NCBI GenBank assembly: GCA_015492245.1
Contig: WGFM01000021.1
Span: forward strand, 62,001-126,000
Direction: 5' to 3'
Origin: Deltaproteobacteria bacterium
Lineage (GTDB): Bacteria; Desulfobacterota; GWC2-55-46; DRQE01
Length of the DNA: 64,000 bases
The position numbers and the translations under genes were made by a program. Positions within the stretch are counted from its first letter, which is position 1, and each line of letters starts with the position of its first letter. Under the pieces are notes generated by a model. The model searched no databases and had not been told where the DNA came from. It was given only the letters and a program-made list of their open reading frames with translations. Below are positions 52,351 to 60,248 of the stretch, piece by piece.

Positions 52351-53345
52351 CCATATGGACAGAGGGTGGCTCGGCTATAGGGATGGGGCATGTGGCAAGA
52401 AGCGCCAACCTTGCCCGCCTCATAATGGAGGAAGGAATATCTGTAGAGCTCTGGGTGAATGACTCACCGGCTGTGGCAGCCTACCTCGAAGGGTTTGACC
52501 TCAAAGAGCAGCCCATCGGAACAAAAAATCAGGTTCCATCAACAGAACTCGTCATACTGGACACAAAAAAGGATGTTACAGAACTCGTAAGGCTGCTCAA
52601 AGAAAAGGGCAAAATGGTCTTGCTTGTGGACAACACAACACCTGCAGCCAAACACGCAGACATTACGGTGATACCCTCTGTTTTCACCAGACCGCCAAGG
52701 GATAAGAATGTATACGCAGGAAAGGAGTTCATAATACTGGGTGAGAACTTCCTCAGGGCCAGAGAGAGGAAACACCTCGAGCACTCCCTTCCATTGAGGG
52801 TGCTCGTTACGATGGGTGGGGCAGACCCAAACAACCTTACACTCAAGGTGGTGGAGGCCCTGTGGGATATGGAGAATATAGATGTAATAGTTGTCATAGG
52901 GCCTGCGTACAGATATGTTGACAGTCTCTCCAGATACGAGAGAGAGGGCAGAGCAGGGTTCAACTTCATATACGGTGTGAAGGATATTGCCCCGCTTACA
53001 ACCCTGTGCCATGTGGGTTTTACCGCCATGGGAACCACCATATATGAGCTGGCCTATATGGGCATGCCATCCATGATAATCGGCAACTATCCTGACGACA
53101 CGGAGGATATGGATGCCTTCAACGAGCTCAACATGGGCACCGCCCTTGGCTATCACATGGATGTGGATGGAAGACATATAAGAGAGACACTGAGGCCCTT
53201 TATAGATGATGCGAGGCTCTGGAAGGCATGCTCTGACAGGGCAAGAAGCCTTGTGGACGGCAATGGGGGGCTCAGGGTATTGAAACTTATAAACACGATG
53301 ATGGAGAAAGATGAGACAGGTTTTCAGGCTACAGGAAGCGCATAG
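52338..53345 (+). CDS. pseG: UDP-2,4-diacetamido-trideoxy-altropyranose hydrolase PseG
   Basis: A 335-residue GT-B-fold hydrolase with the family motif GSAIGMGHVARSANLA (general base His), the middle hinge LRVLVTMGGADPNNLTLKVVEAL, and GFTAMGTTIYELAYMGMP in the UDP site. It removes UDP from the diacetamido sugar before PseI acts. No N-acetyltransferase domain (as in PseG-PseH fusions) is present. It overlaps the next gene by 35 bases. Confidence 0.9.
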   Translation: MYSVTIWTEGGSAIGMGHVARSANLARLIMEEGISVELWVNDSPAVAAYLEGFDLKEQPIGTKNQVPSTELVILDTKKDVTELVRLLKEKGKMVLLVDNTTPAAKHADITVIPSVFTRPPRDKNVYAGKEFIILGENFLRARERKHLEHSLPLRVLVTMGGADPNNLTLKVVEALWDMENIDVIVVIGPAYRYVDSLSRYEREGRAGFNFIYGVKDIAPLTTLCHVGFTAMGTTIYELAYMGMPSMIIGNYPDDTEDMDAFNELNMGTALGYHMDVDGRHIRETLRPFIDDARLWKACSDRARSLVDGNGGLRVLKLINTMMEKDETGFQATGSA

Positions 53346-54255
53346 GGGAGAACTTCTCGATAGAGTGAAGGGATACGATGTAATAAGCTGCGATGGCTGT
53401 GGATTCGTACACATAGTGCCCATACCTTCTGAAGAGGTGCTCAAGAACATATACCAGGAGGAATACTACACAGAAGAGAAACCCCTCTACATAGAACGCC
53501 TTGAAGAGGATATGGAGTGGTGGAATACCATATACGACGATAGATACGAATTCATGGAGAGCCTTCTGCCAGAGGGCAAAAGGAGCATGCTCGATGTAGG
53601 ATGTGGGCCAGGCACATTCCTTAAAAGAGGCAAGGAGAGGGGCTGGAAGGTGTGTGGCATAGAGCCATCCAGAGTGGCAGCAGAATATGCAAGGGGACTC
53701 GGTATAGATGTTATAGAGGGGTTCTTTACAGATGAGCTCAAGGAAAGACTCAGGGGGTTCCGGGGGATGCACCTTTCAGAAGTACTCGAGCATCTGCCAC
53801 ATCCAGAAGAATTCTTGAGGGACATCAACGATGTGCTTGAGGAAGGTGGGGTTCTCTGCTGTGTCGTGCCGAACGACTATAGCCCGGTCCAGAAGATACT
53901 GAGTGAAAGGCTCGGTTTTGCGCCCTACTGGCTTGCCCCTCCTCATCACATAAACTATTTCAGCTTTACCACACTCAAGGGGCTTCTCGAAAGAACAGGC
54001 TTTGAAGTGGTCCACCATACGGCCATGTTCCCAATGGACTTCTTTCTGCTCATGGGAGAGAACTATGTGGGAGACGACAAGGTGGGAAGGCGCTGCCACA
54101 GGATGAGAAAGAGGCTTGACATCCTGCTTTCTGCTTCAGAGCTTGAAGGGTTCAGGAAGGCCCTCTACAACCTCATGGCCACATACGGGGTTGGAAGAGA
54201 GGTTGTGATGTATGCAAGGAAGCCAGCAGGACAGGGAGACAGAGTAGATGCTTGA
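53311..54255 (+). CDS. class I SAM-dependent methyltransferase
   Basis: A 314-residue protein. A short N-terminal part has a Cys pair (CDGCGF) and the motif of sugar/lipid methyltransferases (VPIPSEEVLKNIYQEEYY). The SAM core is SMLDVGCGPGTFLKRGKERG with acidic VCGIEPS and HLSEVLEHLPHPEEFL, and a substrate domain follows. Only one Cys pair is left of the zinc motif seen in related enzymes. It probably methylates a sugar in this locus. GGAGAAAG precedes the ATG. Confidence 0.82.
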   Translation: MRQVFRLQEAHRGELLDRVKGYDVISCDGCGFVHIVPIPSEEVLKNIYQEEYYTEEKPLYIERLEEDMEWWNTIYDDRYEFMESLLPEGKRSMLDVGCGPGTFLKRGKERGWKVCGIEPSRVAAEYARGLGIDVIEGFFTDELKERLRGFRGMHLSEVLEHLPHPEEFLRDINDVLEEGGVLCCVVPNDYSPVQKILSERLGFAPYWLAPPHHINYFSFTTLKGLLERTGFEVVHHTAMFPMDFFLLMGENYVGDDKVGRRCHRMRKRLDILLSASELEGFRKALYNLMATYGVGREVVMYARKPAGQGDRVDA

Positions 54256-55120
54256 AGAATACAGCTTAAGCCTTGCAAAGAATACAGATGATAAATGGCC
54301 CACAGAAAAGATAAGGGTTCTTCAATGCGGGTTTCCAAAGTCTGGAAATTACGGGTTCTACAGGGCCATAAGACTCGTTATGGATGAGAAGGGACTCTTT
54401 GTGTCTTACAAGCAGGCAAGCGGGCTTTCACAGATAATAGAAAGATTGTGTGAAGGATATGTATTCGTGCCTGATATGGATATGGTAGATAGCTTTTACT
54501 GCAGAGATGGAAGATTCGTCCTCGAGTTTCCCCATCCATCATGCAGGTTTGTAGATGTGGATGGCCAGATGCTCCTTTCGGTGTCCACATTTCTGTGGAC
54601 CCACGAGAAGGCAGAGATAGTAAGGAACAGGCTTCTAAAGAACATTACCCACAGGTTCTATGTATTGAGGGATGGCAGGGATGTGGTAAATTCCATGGCA
54701 CACCATGTTACACGCCCGCAGATGCTCGCTGTAAGGCCAGAGTATCGTTACAGCTCGGCAGAAGAGGTATACAGGGACATGGAACTTTTCAGACACTATG
54801 TTCGTGAGTGGAGAGACCATGTAAGAAGCTACCTTGCAAACAGAGACTACTTTGTGTGTCTCAAGCTCGAAGAACTCATAGATAGACCATCGATGATGGT
54901 GGAAAAGATAGCCTCATCATTATGTGTGGATGTAGATACGGAAAAGCTGGCAGAGAAGATTACATTCAAGAACCTTTCAAAGACAGCCCCGGGACACCTG
55001 CGGCGTGGAAAGAACGGAGACTGGCGCAACTACTTCACAGAGAAACACAAAGAGGCGTTCAAAGAGATCGCAGGAAGAGAACTGATAGAACTCGGCTACG
55101 AGGAGGATACAGAATGGTAG
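54248..55120 (+). CDS. sulfotransferase family protein
   Basis: A 290-residue protein with both PAPS-binding elements: the 5'-phosphosulfate loop QCGFPKSGNYGFYRA (K31) and the 3'-phosphate site YVLRDGRDVVNSMAHH. The C-terminus has the family's final loop (LSKTAPGHLRRGKNGDWRNYFTEKHKEAFKEIAG span, K/R-G-x-x-G-D-W). It should transfer sulfate from PAPS to a hydroxyl or amine, likely on a sugar or lipid. It overlaps its upstream neighbour by 8 bases and its downstream neighbour by 7. Confidence 0.85.
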   Translation: MLEEYSLSLAKNTDDKWPTEKIRVLQCGFPKSGNYGFYRAIRLVMDEKGLFVSYKQASGLSQIIERLCEGYVFVPDMDMVDSFYCRDGRFVLEFPHPSCRFVDVDGQMLLSVSTFLWTHEKAEIVRNRLLKNITHRFYVLRDGRDVVNSMAHHVTRPQMLAVRPEYRYSSAEEVYRDMELFRHYVREWRDHVRSYLANRDYFVCLKLEELIDRPSMMVEKIASSLCVDVDTEKLAEKITFKNLSKTAPGHLRRGKNGDWRNYFTEKHKEAFKEIAGRELIELGYEEDTEW

Positions 55121-56295
55121 CCTGCAGCAGGAAAGATTCATCAAGGTGTGTAGCAGTTGTGCAGTGCACGAAGGCAGACCTGTATGAGTCGAAGGATCCA
55201 ACGGATTACTGCATATCCGTGCTCAAGGAGTCAGGACTTCTTCATGCCATTGTGATGGCCATGCCCAATACACACAGGTCGGAAGAGCTCGACAGGCTTG
55301 CAGAGGAGTGGGGGGTAGAACTCTACTATGGTTCAGAGTTCAACATAGCCAGGAGATTATACGATGCCACAGTTCCGTACAGACCAGATGTGGTGGTAAG
55401 GGTGCTGCTTAAGAGATTCTACATGGACATGGAGCTTGTAGAGGAGATGATAAGAACGGTTGCATGTGGTTACGATTATGTGAATCTTACAAGAGATGTG
55501 AACTATGAGGTTGCCGCAGATGTGATGAGCTTCAATGCCCTCGAGAGGGCCGTAAGGTATTTGGAAGAACTGCCAGACGACTTTGGCTCGAGTGCACTGC
55601 GCTTCAGCCCATGGAGGTTCATGGAAGAAGACGAAAGGTTCAGCGTGAAGACACTGGACTACAAAAAGATGTGGGACAGAGACACTGTAAAAGAGATAAA
55701 GGCAAGGCTTGAAAGATTCACAGATCTAAACGAGAACAGATATGCCCACACAACAGATAACCCCGCAAGCCGCTACAGGTTTGCAATCCAGTTTATGAGC
55801 AATAAAGATACGGTGTTAGACATAGCATGTGGCAGGGGGGATGGAACAGCACTCATAGCCAAAGTGGCAGGAGGAGTCTATGGGGTGGACTACAACAGAA
55901 GATACATAGAGAGGGCACAGGCCAGGCACCATGGGGCTGTCAACTTCATCCATGGTACAGACAATGTGCTCGAAGATATGGACATATATTTCGATACCAT
56001 CGTCAGCCTGCATACCATGGAGCATATGGCGGAGGATAGACTCTTTCTCGAAAGGATATACAAAAGGCTCAGAACTGGTGGCACACTCATACTCGAGGTG
56101 CCAAGGCTTATGCCATATCCACTGGGGGAACCTCTCTATCCATGCCATAAAAGAGAGTATACAAGAGAGTCCCTTGAAGAGCTTCTCAAGACCACAGGGT
56201 TTGACATTACCATGGCATTGGGTGGGGACAGGGGCTCCTATGTGGATGTAGATAAGGCAAGGGAGGTGCTTTTTTGTCTGTGCAGAAAAGCCTGA
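55114..56295 (+). CDS. fusion: degenerate cytidylyltransferase domain + SAM methyltransferase
   Basis: A 393-residue protein. Residues 1 to about 200 follow the SpsF fold in order (VAVVQCTKADLY..., AIVMAMPNTHRSEELDRLAEEWGVELYYGS, DVVVRVLLKRFYMDMELVEEMI), but the CTP loop R-M-x-S-x-R-x-x-G-K and the Asp-Cys-Pro metal site are replaced, so catalysis is unlikely. From about 220 a class I methyltransferase follows (TVLDIACGRGDGTALIAK, GVYGVDYN, VSLHTMEHM). ATG 55114 follows AGGAGG at 7 bases; the frame is open far upstream inside the sulfotransferase gene, but that part reads as out-of-frame shadow. Confidence 0.78.
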   Translation: MVACSRKDSSRCVAVVQCTKADLYESKDPTDYCISVLKESGLLHAIVMAMPNTHRSEELDRLAEEWGVELYYGSEFNIARRLYDATVPYRPDVVVRVLLKRFYMDMELVEEMIRTVACGYDYVNLTRDVNYEVAADVMSFNALERAVRYLEELPDDFGSSALRFSPWRFMEEDERFSVKTLDYKKMWDRDTVKEIKARLERFTDLNENRYAHTTDNPASRYRFAIQFMSNKDTVLDIACGRGDGTALIAKVAGGVYGVDYNRRYIERAQARHHGAVNFIHGTDNVLEDMDIYFDTIVSLHTMEHMAEDRLFLERIYKRLRTGGTLILEVPRLMPYPLGEPLYPCHKREYTRESLEELLKTTGFDITMALGGDRGSYVDVDKAREVLFCLCRKA

Positions 56296-56353
56296 TGGGA
56301 GTAGATATTTCTCTAAAGAACGGTTTCGGGAGATAAACGGAAGAGGATAAACC

Positions 56354-57454
56354 ATGCTTAAAGAGTGGATAGCCTCATTCAAGGATAGAGTAACCTCTCT
56401 GGAGGAAATAATCGCCTCTGTTAAGTATGTTGTCATCTTCGGGGCAGGCAGGAGTGGAAGAGATGCCAGAAGGTATCTTGAAGAGAGAGGGGTGGAGGTA
56501 GTCTTCTTCTGCGACAACGATCTCAAGAAGCAAGGAACCATTGTTGATTCCATAGAAGTGATGGCTCCACAGATACTGGCAAACCATAAAGATACTACGG
56601 TAATCATAGCGAGCGACTGGGCAGGTGATATGGCGATGCAACTTAAGAACATGGGGATTGAAAAGTATTATGATTTGACCCCCATGGCAGGTGGGCAGGG
56701 AAGATTCGAAGGGCATTTCTCCCGGCAGACCATCCTTGAACACATAGATGCACTGGAAGAGGTGCTATATCTTTTAGAAGACGAGGCTTCAAGAAGGACT
56801 CTGCTGTCTATCATCGAATACAGGCTCACAATGGACCCATCCTGTATAGAAAGATGTGCCTTTGAACAATACTATCATCCATATGTGAGGCCCGAGAAAG
56901 GCGATACCATAGTGGATGCAGGTGCCTGGGTCGGAGATACCTGTGTCGGTTTTGCCAATCATGTTGACAGAAGATGCAGGATCCTCTCTTTTGAACCAGA
57001 GGATGGAAACTATACCATCCTTATGGAGAATATCGAAAAGAGAAGTCTGACCGATGTGGTAACCCCTGTCAAGGCAGGTCTGTGGAACAGAAGCTGTAGC
57101 ATGTATATGGATGTGTTGCATGAAAACACCATGCTTCATCGTATAGATGAAGAGGGCACGCAGAGGATCGAGTTGCTCCCCCTCGATGAGTTTGTAAAGG
57201 GTATGGACTGCAGGATGGACCTCGTGAAGATGGACATAGAAGGGGCAGAAAGAAAGGCCATAGAGGGGGCAAGAGAAAGTATACTGCATGACAGGCCAAA
57301 ATTGCAGGTCTGCATATATCACGAGGTCGATGACCTGTGGAGGATACCAATCATGATAAGTAGTATGGATGCAGGGTATAGATTTTATATGTCTCACCAT
57401 TCTCAGATACTCTACGATACCATCCTGTATGCCGAGCCTGTAGAGAGCAGTTGA
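56354..57454 (+). CDS. FkbM-type methyltransferase with N-terminal Rossmann domain
   Basis: A 366-residue protein. Residues about 25-130 form a nucleotide-binding domain of the PglD/DUF-type seen before FkbM domains (YVVIFGAGRSGRDARRYL, FFCDNDLKKQG, VIIASDWAGDMAMQL). The FkbM methyltransferase core follows (GDTIVDAGAWVGDTCVGFA, LSFEPEDGNY, LVKMDIEGAERKAIEGA). It probably O-methylates a sugar. A 58-base gap separates it from the previous gene, without a clear promoter. Confidence 0.8.
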   Translation: MLKEWIASFKDRVTSLEEIIASVKYVVIFGAGRSGRDARRYLEERGVEVVFFCDNDLKKQGTIVDSIEVMAPQILANHKDTTVIIASDWAGDMAMQLKNMGIEKYYDLTPMAGGQGRFEGHFSRQTILEHIDALEEVLYLLEDEASRRTLLSIIEYRLTMDPSCIERCAFEQYYHPYVRPEKGDTIVDAGAWVGDTCVGFANHVDRRCRILSFEPEDGNYTILMENIEKRSLTDVVTPVKAGLWNRSCSMYMDVLHENTMLHRIDEEGTQRIELLPLDEFVKGMDCRMDLVKMDIEGAERKAIEGARESILHDRPKLQVCIYHEVDDLWRIPIMISSMDAGYRFYMSHHSQILYDTILYAEPVESS

Positions 57455-57563
57455 AGGAGGGGATTAGTGTTGTATTCTTCAGCAATTGGGTTGTCAGAAA
57501 GCCACTTCATGAAGACGGCACACCAGGAGCTGTAAAAAACCGAAAAAAGGAGGAGGTAGAACG

Positions 57564-58268
57564 ATGGAGTTCTTTCTCGATACCGCATCCATAGATGAGA
57601 TAAACCGTTACAAGGAACTTGGGCTTGTGGATGGTGTTACAACAAACCCGCAGTTACTTTCTAAAGAAGGCAGGGACCCGCTTGAGCAGGTAAGAGAGAT
57701 AGCCGCTATCGTAAGTGGGCCCATATCCGTTGAGGTTACCCACACAGACCCGCAGAGGATGGTTGAGCAGGCAAGGGGGCTTGCCAGGGTTGCAGAAAAT
57801 ACTGTTATAAAGGTGCCTGCCTCGATGGTGGGGCTTACAGTTGCAAGAAGGCTCAAAGAAGAAGGTATAAAGACCAACATCACCCTTGTGTTTCATCCCT
57901 CCCAGGCCGTACCATTCATAAGGATGGGTGCAGAATTCATAAGTCTTTTTGTTGGAAGGGTTGAGGACTTCGGCCTTGACAACAGAGAACACATAAGAAG
58001 GATACGCTCCATGATAGATGAGATGAAAAGCCCAACAAGGCTTCTTGCAGCATCCATAAGGAACCCGGACTATCTGGTGGCTGCCGTAACAGATGGTGCC
58101 CATGCTGTAACGATGCCACCTGTATGCTGGGAGAAGGTCTACAACAATCCCCTGTTTAACCAGGCAGAACTGGAGTTTCTCGAGAGCTGGCGAAAACTTC
58201 CACCCAGGGTGAGAGAGGGCTATGAGTCCATTGCCCTGGACAGGGAGGTGGCACAGAATGCGTCTTAA
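57564..58268 (+). CDS. transaldolase / fructose-6-phosphate aldolase-like (TalC family)
   Basis: A 234-residue TIM-barrel aldolase: MEFFLDTASIDEINRY, DGVTTNPQLLSKEG, the Schiff-base K83 in TVIKVPAS, and TNITLVFHPSQA. The size fits the short TalC/FSA group. In this sugar locus it may make or cut a sugar backbone. The 109-base gap before it has a strong AAAAAAGGAGGAGG site but no promoter that I can name. Confidence 0.85.
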   Translation: MEFFLDTASIDEINRYKELGLVDGVTTNPQLLSKEGRDPLEQVREIAAIVSGPISVEVTHTDPQRMVEQARGLARVAENTVIKVPASMVGLTVARRLKEEGIKTNITLVFHPSQAVPFIRMGAEFISLFVGRVEDFGLDNREHIRRIRSMIDEMKSPTRLLAASIRNPDYLVAAVTDGAHAVTMPPVCWEKVYNNPLFNQAELEFLESWRKLPPRVREGYESIALDREVAQNAS

Positions 58269-58989
58269 GGACAAGGTATGTGTGATAACCGGCTCAAGCC
58301 GTGGGCTCGGAGAGGCCATAGCCCGTGGCTATGCCAGGGAAGGGGCAAAGGTGGTCATCACATACTGCAAGGAAAGAGAGCGGGCAGAGAAGGTTGCAGC
58401 AGATATTGGGGCAGAGCTTGTGTTGAGGCTCGATGTCAGAGACCGTGGAAGCATAAAGGAGGCATTCAGAAAGGTGGCAGACCACTATGGGCATATAAAT
58501 GTGCTGGTGAACAACGCCGGTGTGAACAGACCCGCTGACTTCGACAGGCAGACAGAAGAAGAATGGCAGGAGGTAATGGATGTGAATCTCACAGGGGTCT
58601 TCCGTTGCTGTCAGGAGGTGTTGCCATATATTACAGACTACGGGCGTATAATAAACATAGGCTCACTTTCCGGTGAGTATGGCGGGCCCAGAACCCCATC
58701 CTATGCCTGTGCAAAGATGGCGCTAATGGCACTTACCCATAACCTTGCAAGATTCCTCGGGGGAAGAAATATCTGTGTCAACACCCTGTCTCCAGGGGTT
58801 ATAGAAGGTGAGTTCACAACGAAGACCATGAGCCCCGAGGTGCGCAAAACCGCCACCTCCCTTATGCTGATAAAGAGGTTTGCAACCTATGACGATATGG
58901 TGGGGGCTGCCATATTCCTGGCATCTGGTGAGTCCTCTTACATGACAGCACAGACCATGAGCATAAACGGAGGAGCATGGGTGAGATGA
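58258..58989 (+). CDS. short-chain dehydrogenase/reductase (FabG-like)
   Basis: A 243-residue SDR: NAD(P) motif TGSSRGLG (11-18), NNAGVN, catalytic S136, Y149 and K153 (PSYACAKM), and PG-x-I-type segment LSPGVIEGEF. It looks like FabG but sits between a transaldolase and an ATP-grasp gene, so a sugar substrate is likely. ATG 58258 follows GGGAGGTGG; the upstream in-frame ATG/GTG codons lie inside the transaldolase gene. Confidence 0.85.
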   Translation: MRLKDKVCVITGSSRGLGEAIARGYAREGAKVVITYCKERERAEKVAADIGAELVLRLDVRDRGSIKEAFRKVADHYGHINVLVNNAGVNRPADFDRQTEEEWQEVMDVNLTGVFRCCQEVLPYITDYGRIINIGSLSGEYGGPRTPSYACAKMALMALTHNLARFLGGRNICVNTLSPGVIEGEFTTKTMSPEVRKTATSLMLIKRFATYDDMVGAAIFLASGESSYMTAQTMSINGGAWVR

Positions 58990-60236
58990 ATATGAGTAAA
59001 AGGACATTGCTCATACTCTCTGGTGGAACCGAGGCAGTAGAAGGCATAAGGATTGCCAGAGAGATGGGGCTGAATGTGGTCGTGTGTGATCTCAATCCCA
59101 ACGCACCGGGAAGGAGGCTTGCGGACTGGTTCATATGTGCAGATATATACAACCCCATAGATGTTGCCTCGAAAGTGCTACACTTTGCAAGACGACACAG
59201 GATAGACGGCGTCATAACCATAGCGAGCGATGCCGTAAGGTCTGTGGCAGAGGTTGTGGAACTCTTGGCTCTACCCGGTATGTCCAGATATACAGCCTTT
59301 GTAACCACAGAGAAGTTTGTGATGAAGAAGGTGCTTGCTCGCAAGGGTGTGCCCCTTCCAAACTTTGCCTCCGTGGAGTCTGTAGAGGAGCTACGAGAGA
59401 AGATAGGAGAGTTTCGAAGGGCTGTCATTAAGCCTGTAGACAGCAGGGGTGCAAGGGGTGTTATAAGGGTTACACCACAGGATGACCTGGAAGATGCCTT
59501 CTTCAGGGCAGTGAGCCATTCGCCATCAGGAAGGCTCATCATGGAGGAATGGCTCGATGGCCCGCAGCTCAGCGCAGAAGCAGTGGTGGTAAGGGGAAGG
59601 CTGTATCCATGCGGAGTGGCTGATAGAAATTATTCGAGACTGGATGAGACATATCCATATGTAATAGAAGATGGTGGAGAGACACCGAGCCGATTCTCCC
59701 CACAGATGGATGGAAGGATAAAGGACACCCTGCAGGCTGCGGCAGAGGCCATAGGGCTTGAGGATGGGGTTATAAAGGCAGATATGGTGCTTCAGGGGGA
59801 TAGACCCTTCATAATAGAGGTGGCCTCAAGGCTCAGCGGGGGATTCTTTTCCACCATAACCATACCACTTGTATACGGCATAAACATAATAGGCCTGGCC
59901 ATACAGCTTGCCCTTGGCATGGATGTGCTGCCACCAGAAAGGCTTAGACCACGCTCTTTCCAGGCAAACCGGTTTATCTTTACAGGGCCAGGCACTGTAA
60001 CAAGGGTGGTGGCTCCATCGGAAAGGGAGATTCCAGACTATGTGAAGTACTTCCATATAGGTGTTAAAGAGGGTGATAACCTGGAAGAGATAACGGATCA
60101 TACGAAGAGAAGAGGCAGTGTGCTTGTGTGTGCTGCCACGCGAGAAGAGGCCATAGAGAGGGCAGAACACCTGATAGGTAGTATCCATATAGATGTCGAT
60201 GCCCACAGAAGACTCAACGATACCTGTGAGGTATAA
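58986..60236 (+). CDS. ATP-grasp ligase family protein
   Basis: A 416-residue protein with a pre-ATP-grasp Rossmann part (TLLILSGGTEAVEGIRIAREMG, VVVCDLNPNAPG) and an ATP-grasp core (RAVIKPVDSRGARGVIRV, LIMEEWLDGPQLSAEAVVV, FIIEVASRLSGGFFST with the metal-binding Glu). It should form an amide or acyl link between a carboxylate and an amine, at the cost of ATP. The partner could be an amino sugar made by this operon; that is inference. ATG 58986 is chosen for spacing to GGAGGAG and ATGA overlap; ATG 58977 is possible. Confidence 0.82.
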   Translation: MNMSKRTLLILSGGTEAVEGIRIAREMGLNVVVCDLNPNAPGRRLADWFICADIYNPIDVASKVLHFARRHRIDGVITIASDAVRSVAEVVELLALPGMSRYTAFVTTEKFVMKKVLARKGVPLPNFASVESVEELREKIGEFRRAVIKPVDSRGARGVIRVTPQDDLEDAFFRAVSHSPSGRLIMEEWLDGPQLSAEAVVVRGRLYPCGVADRNYSRLDETYPYVIEDGGETPSRFSPQMDGRIKDTLQAAAEAIGLEDGVIKADMVLQGDRPFIIEVASRLSGGFFSTITIPLVYGINIIGLAIQLALGMDVLPPERLRPRSFQANRFIFTGPGTVTRVVAPSEREIPDYVKYFHIGVKEGDNLEEITDHTKRRGSVLVCAATREEAIERAEHLIGSIHIDVDAHRRLNDTCEV

Positions 60237-60248
60237 AGGGAAAAGTTC

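Noticed and set aside
54922-55113. N-terminal extension of the fusion protein into the sulfotransferase gene
   Set aside because: It is read in a different frame of the sulfotransferase, is very rich in Arg and lacks family similarity. AGGAGG before ATG 55114 gives a clean start.
57516-57533. GGCAC...GC pattern before the transaldolase gene
   Set aside because: Spacing is ten, but the -12 element reads GAGCT instead of TTGCW and the first T is missing. It is too weak next to six clear examples.
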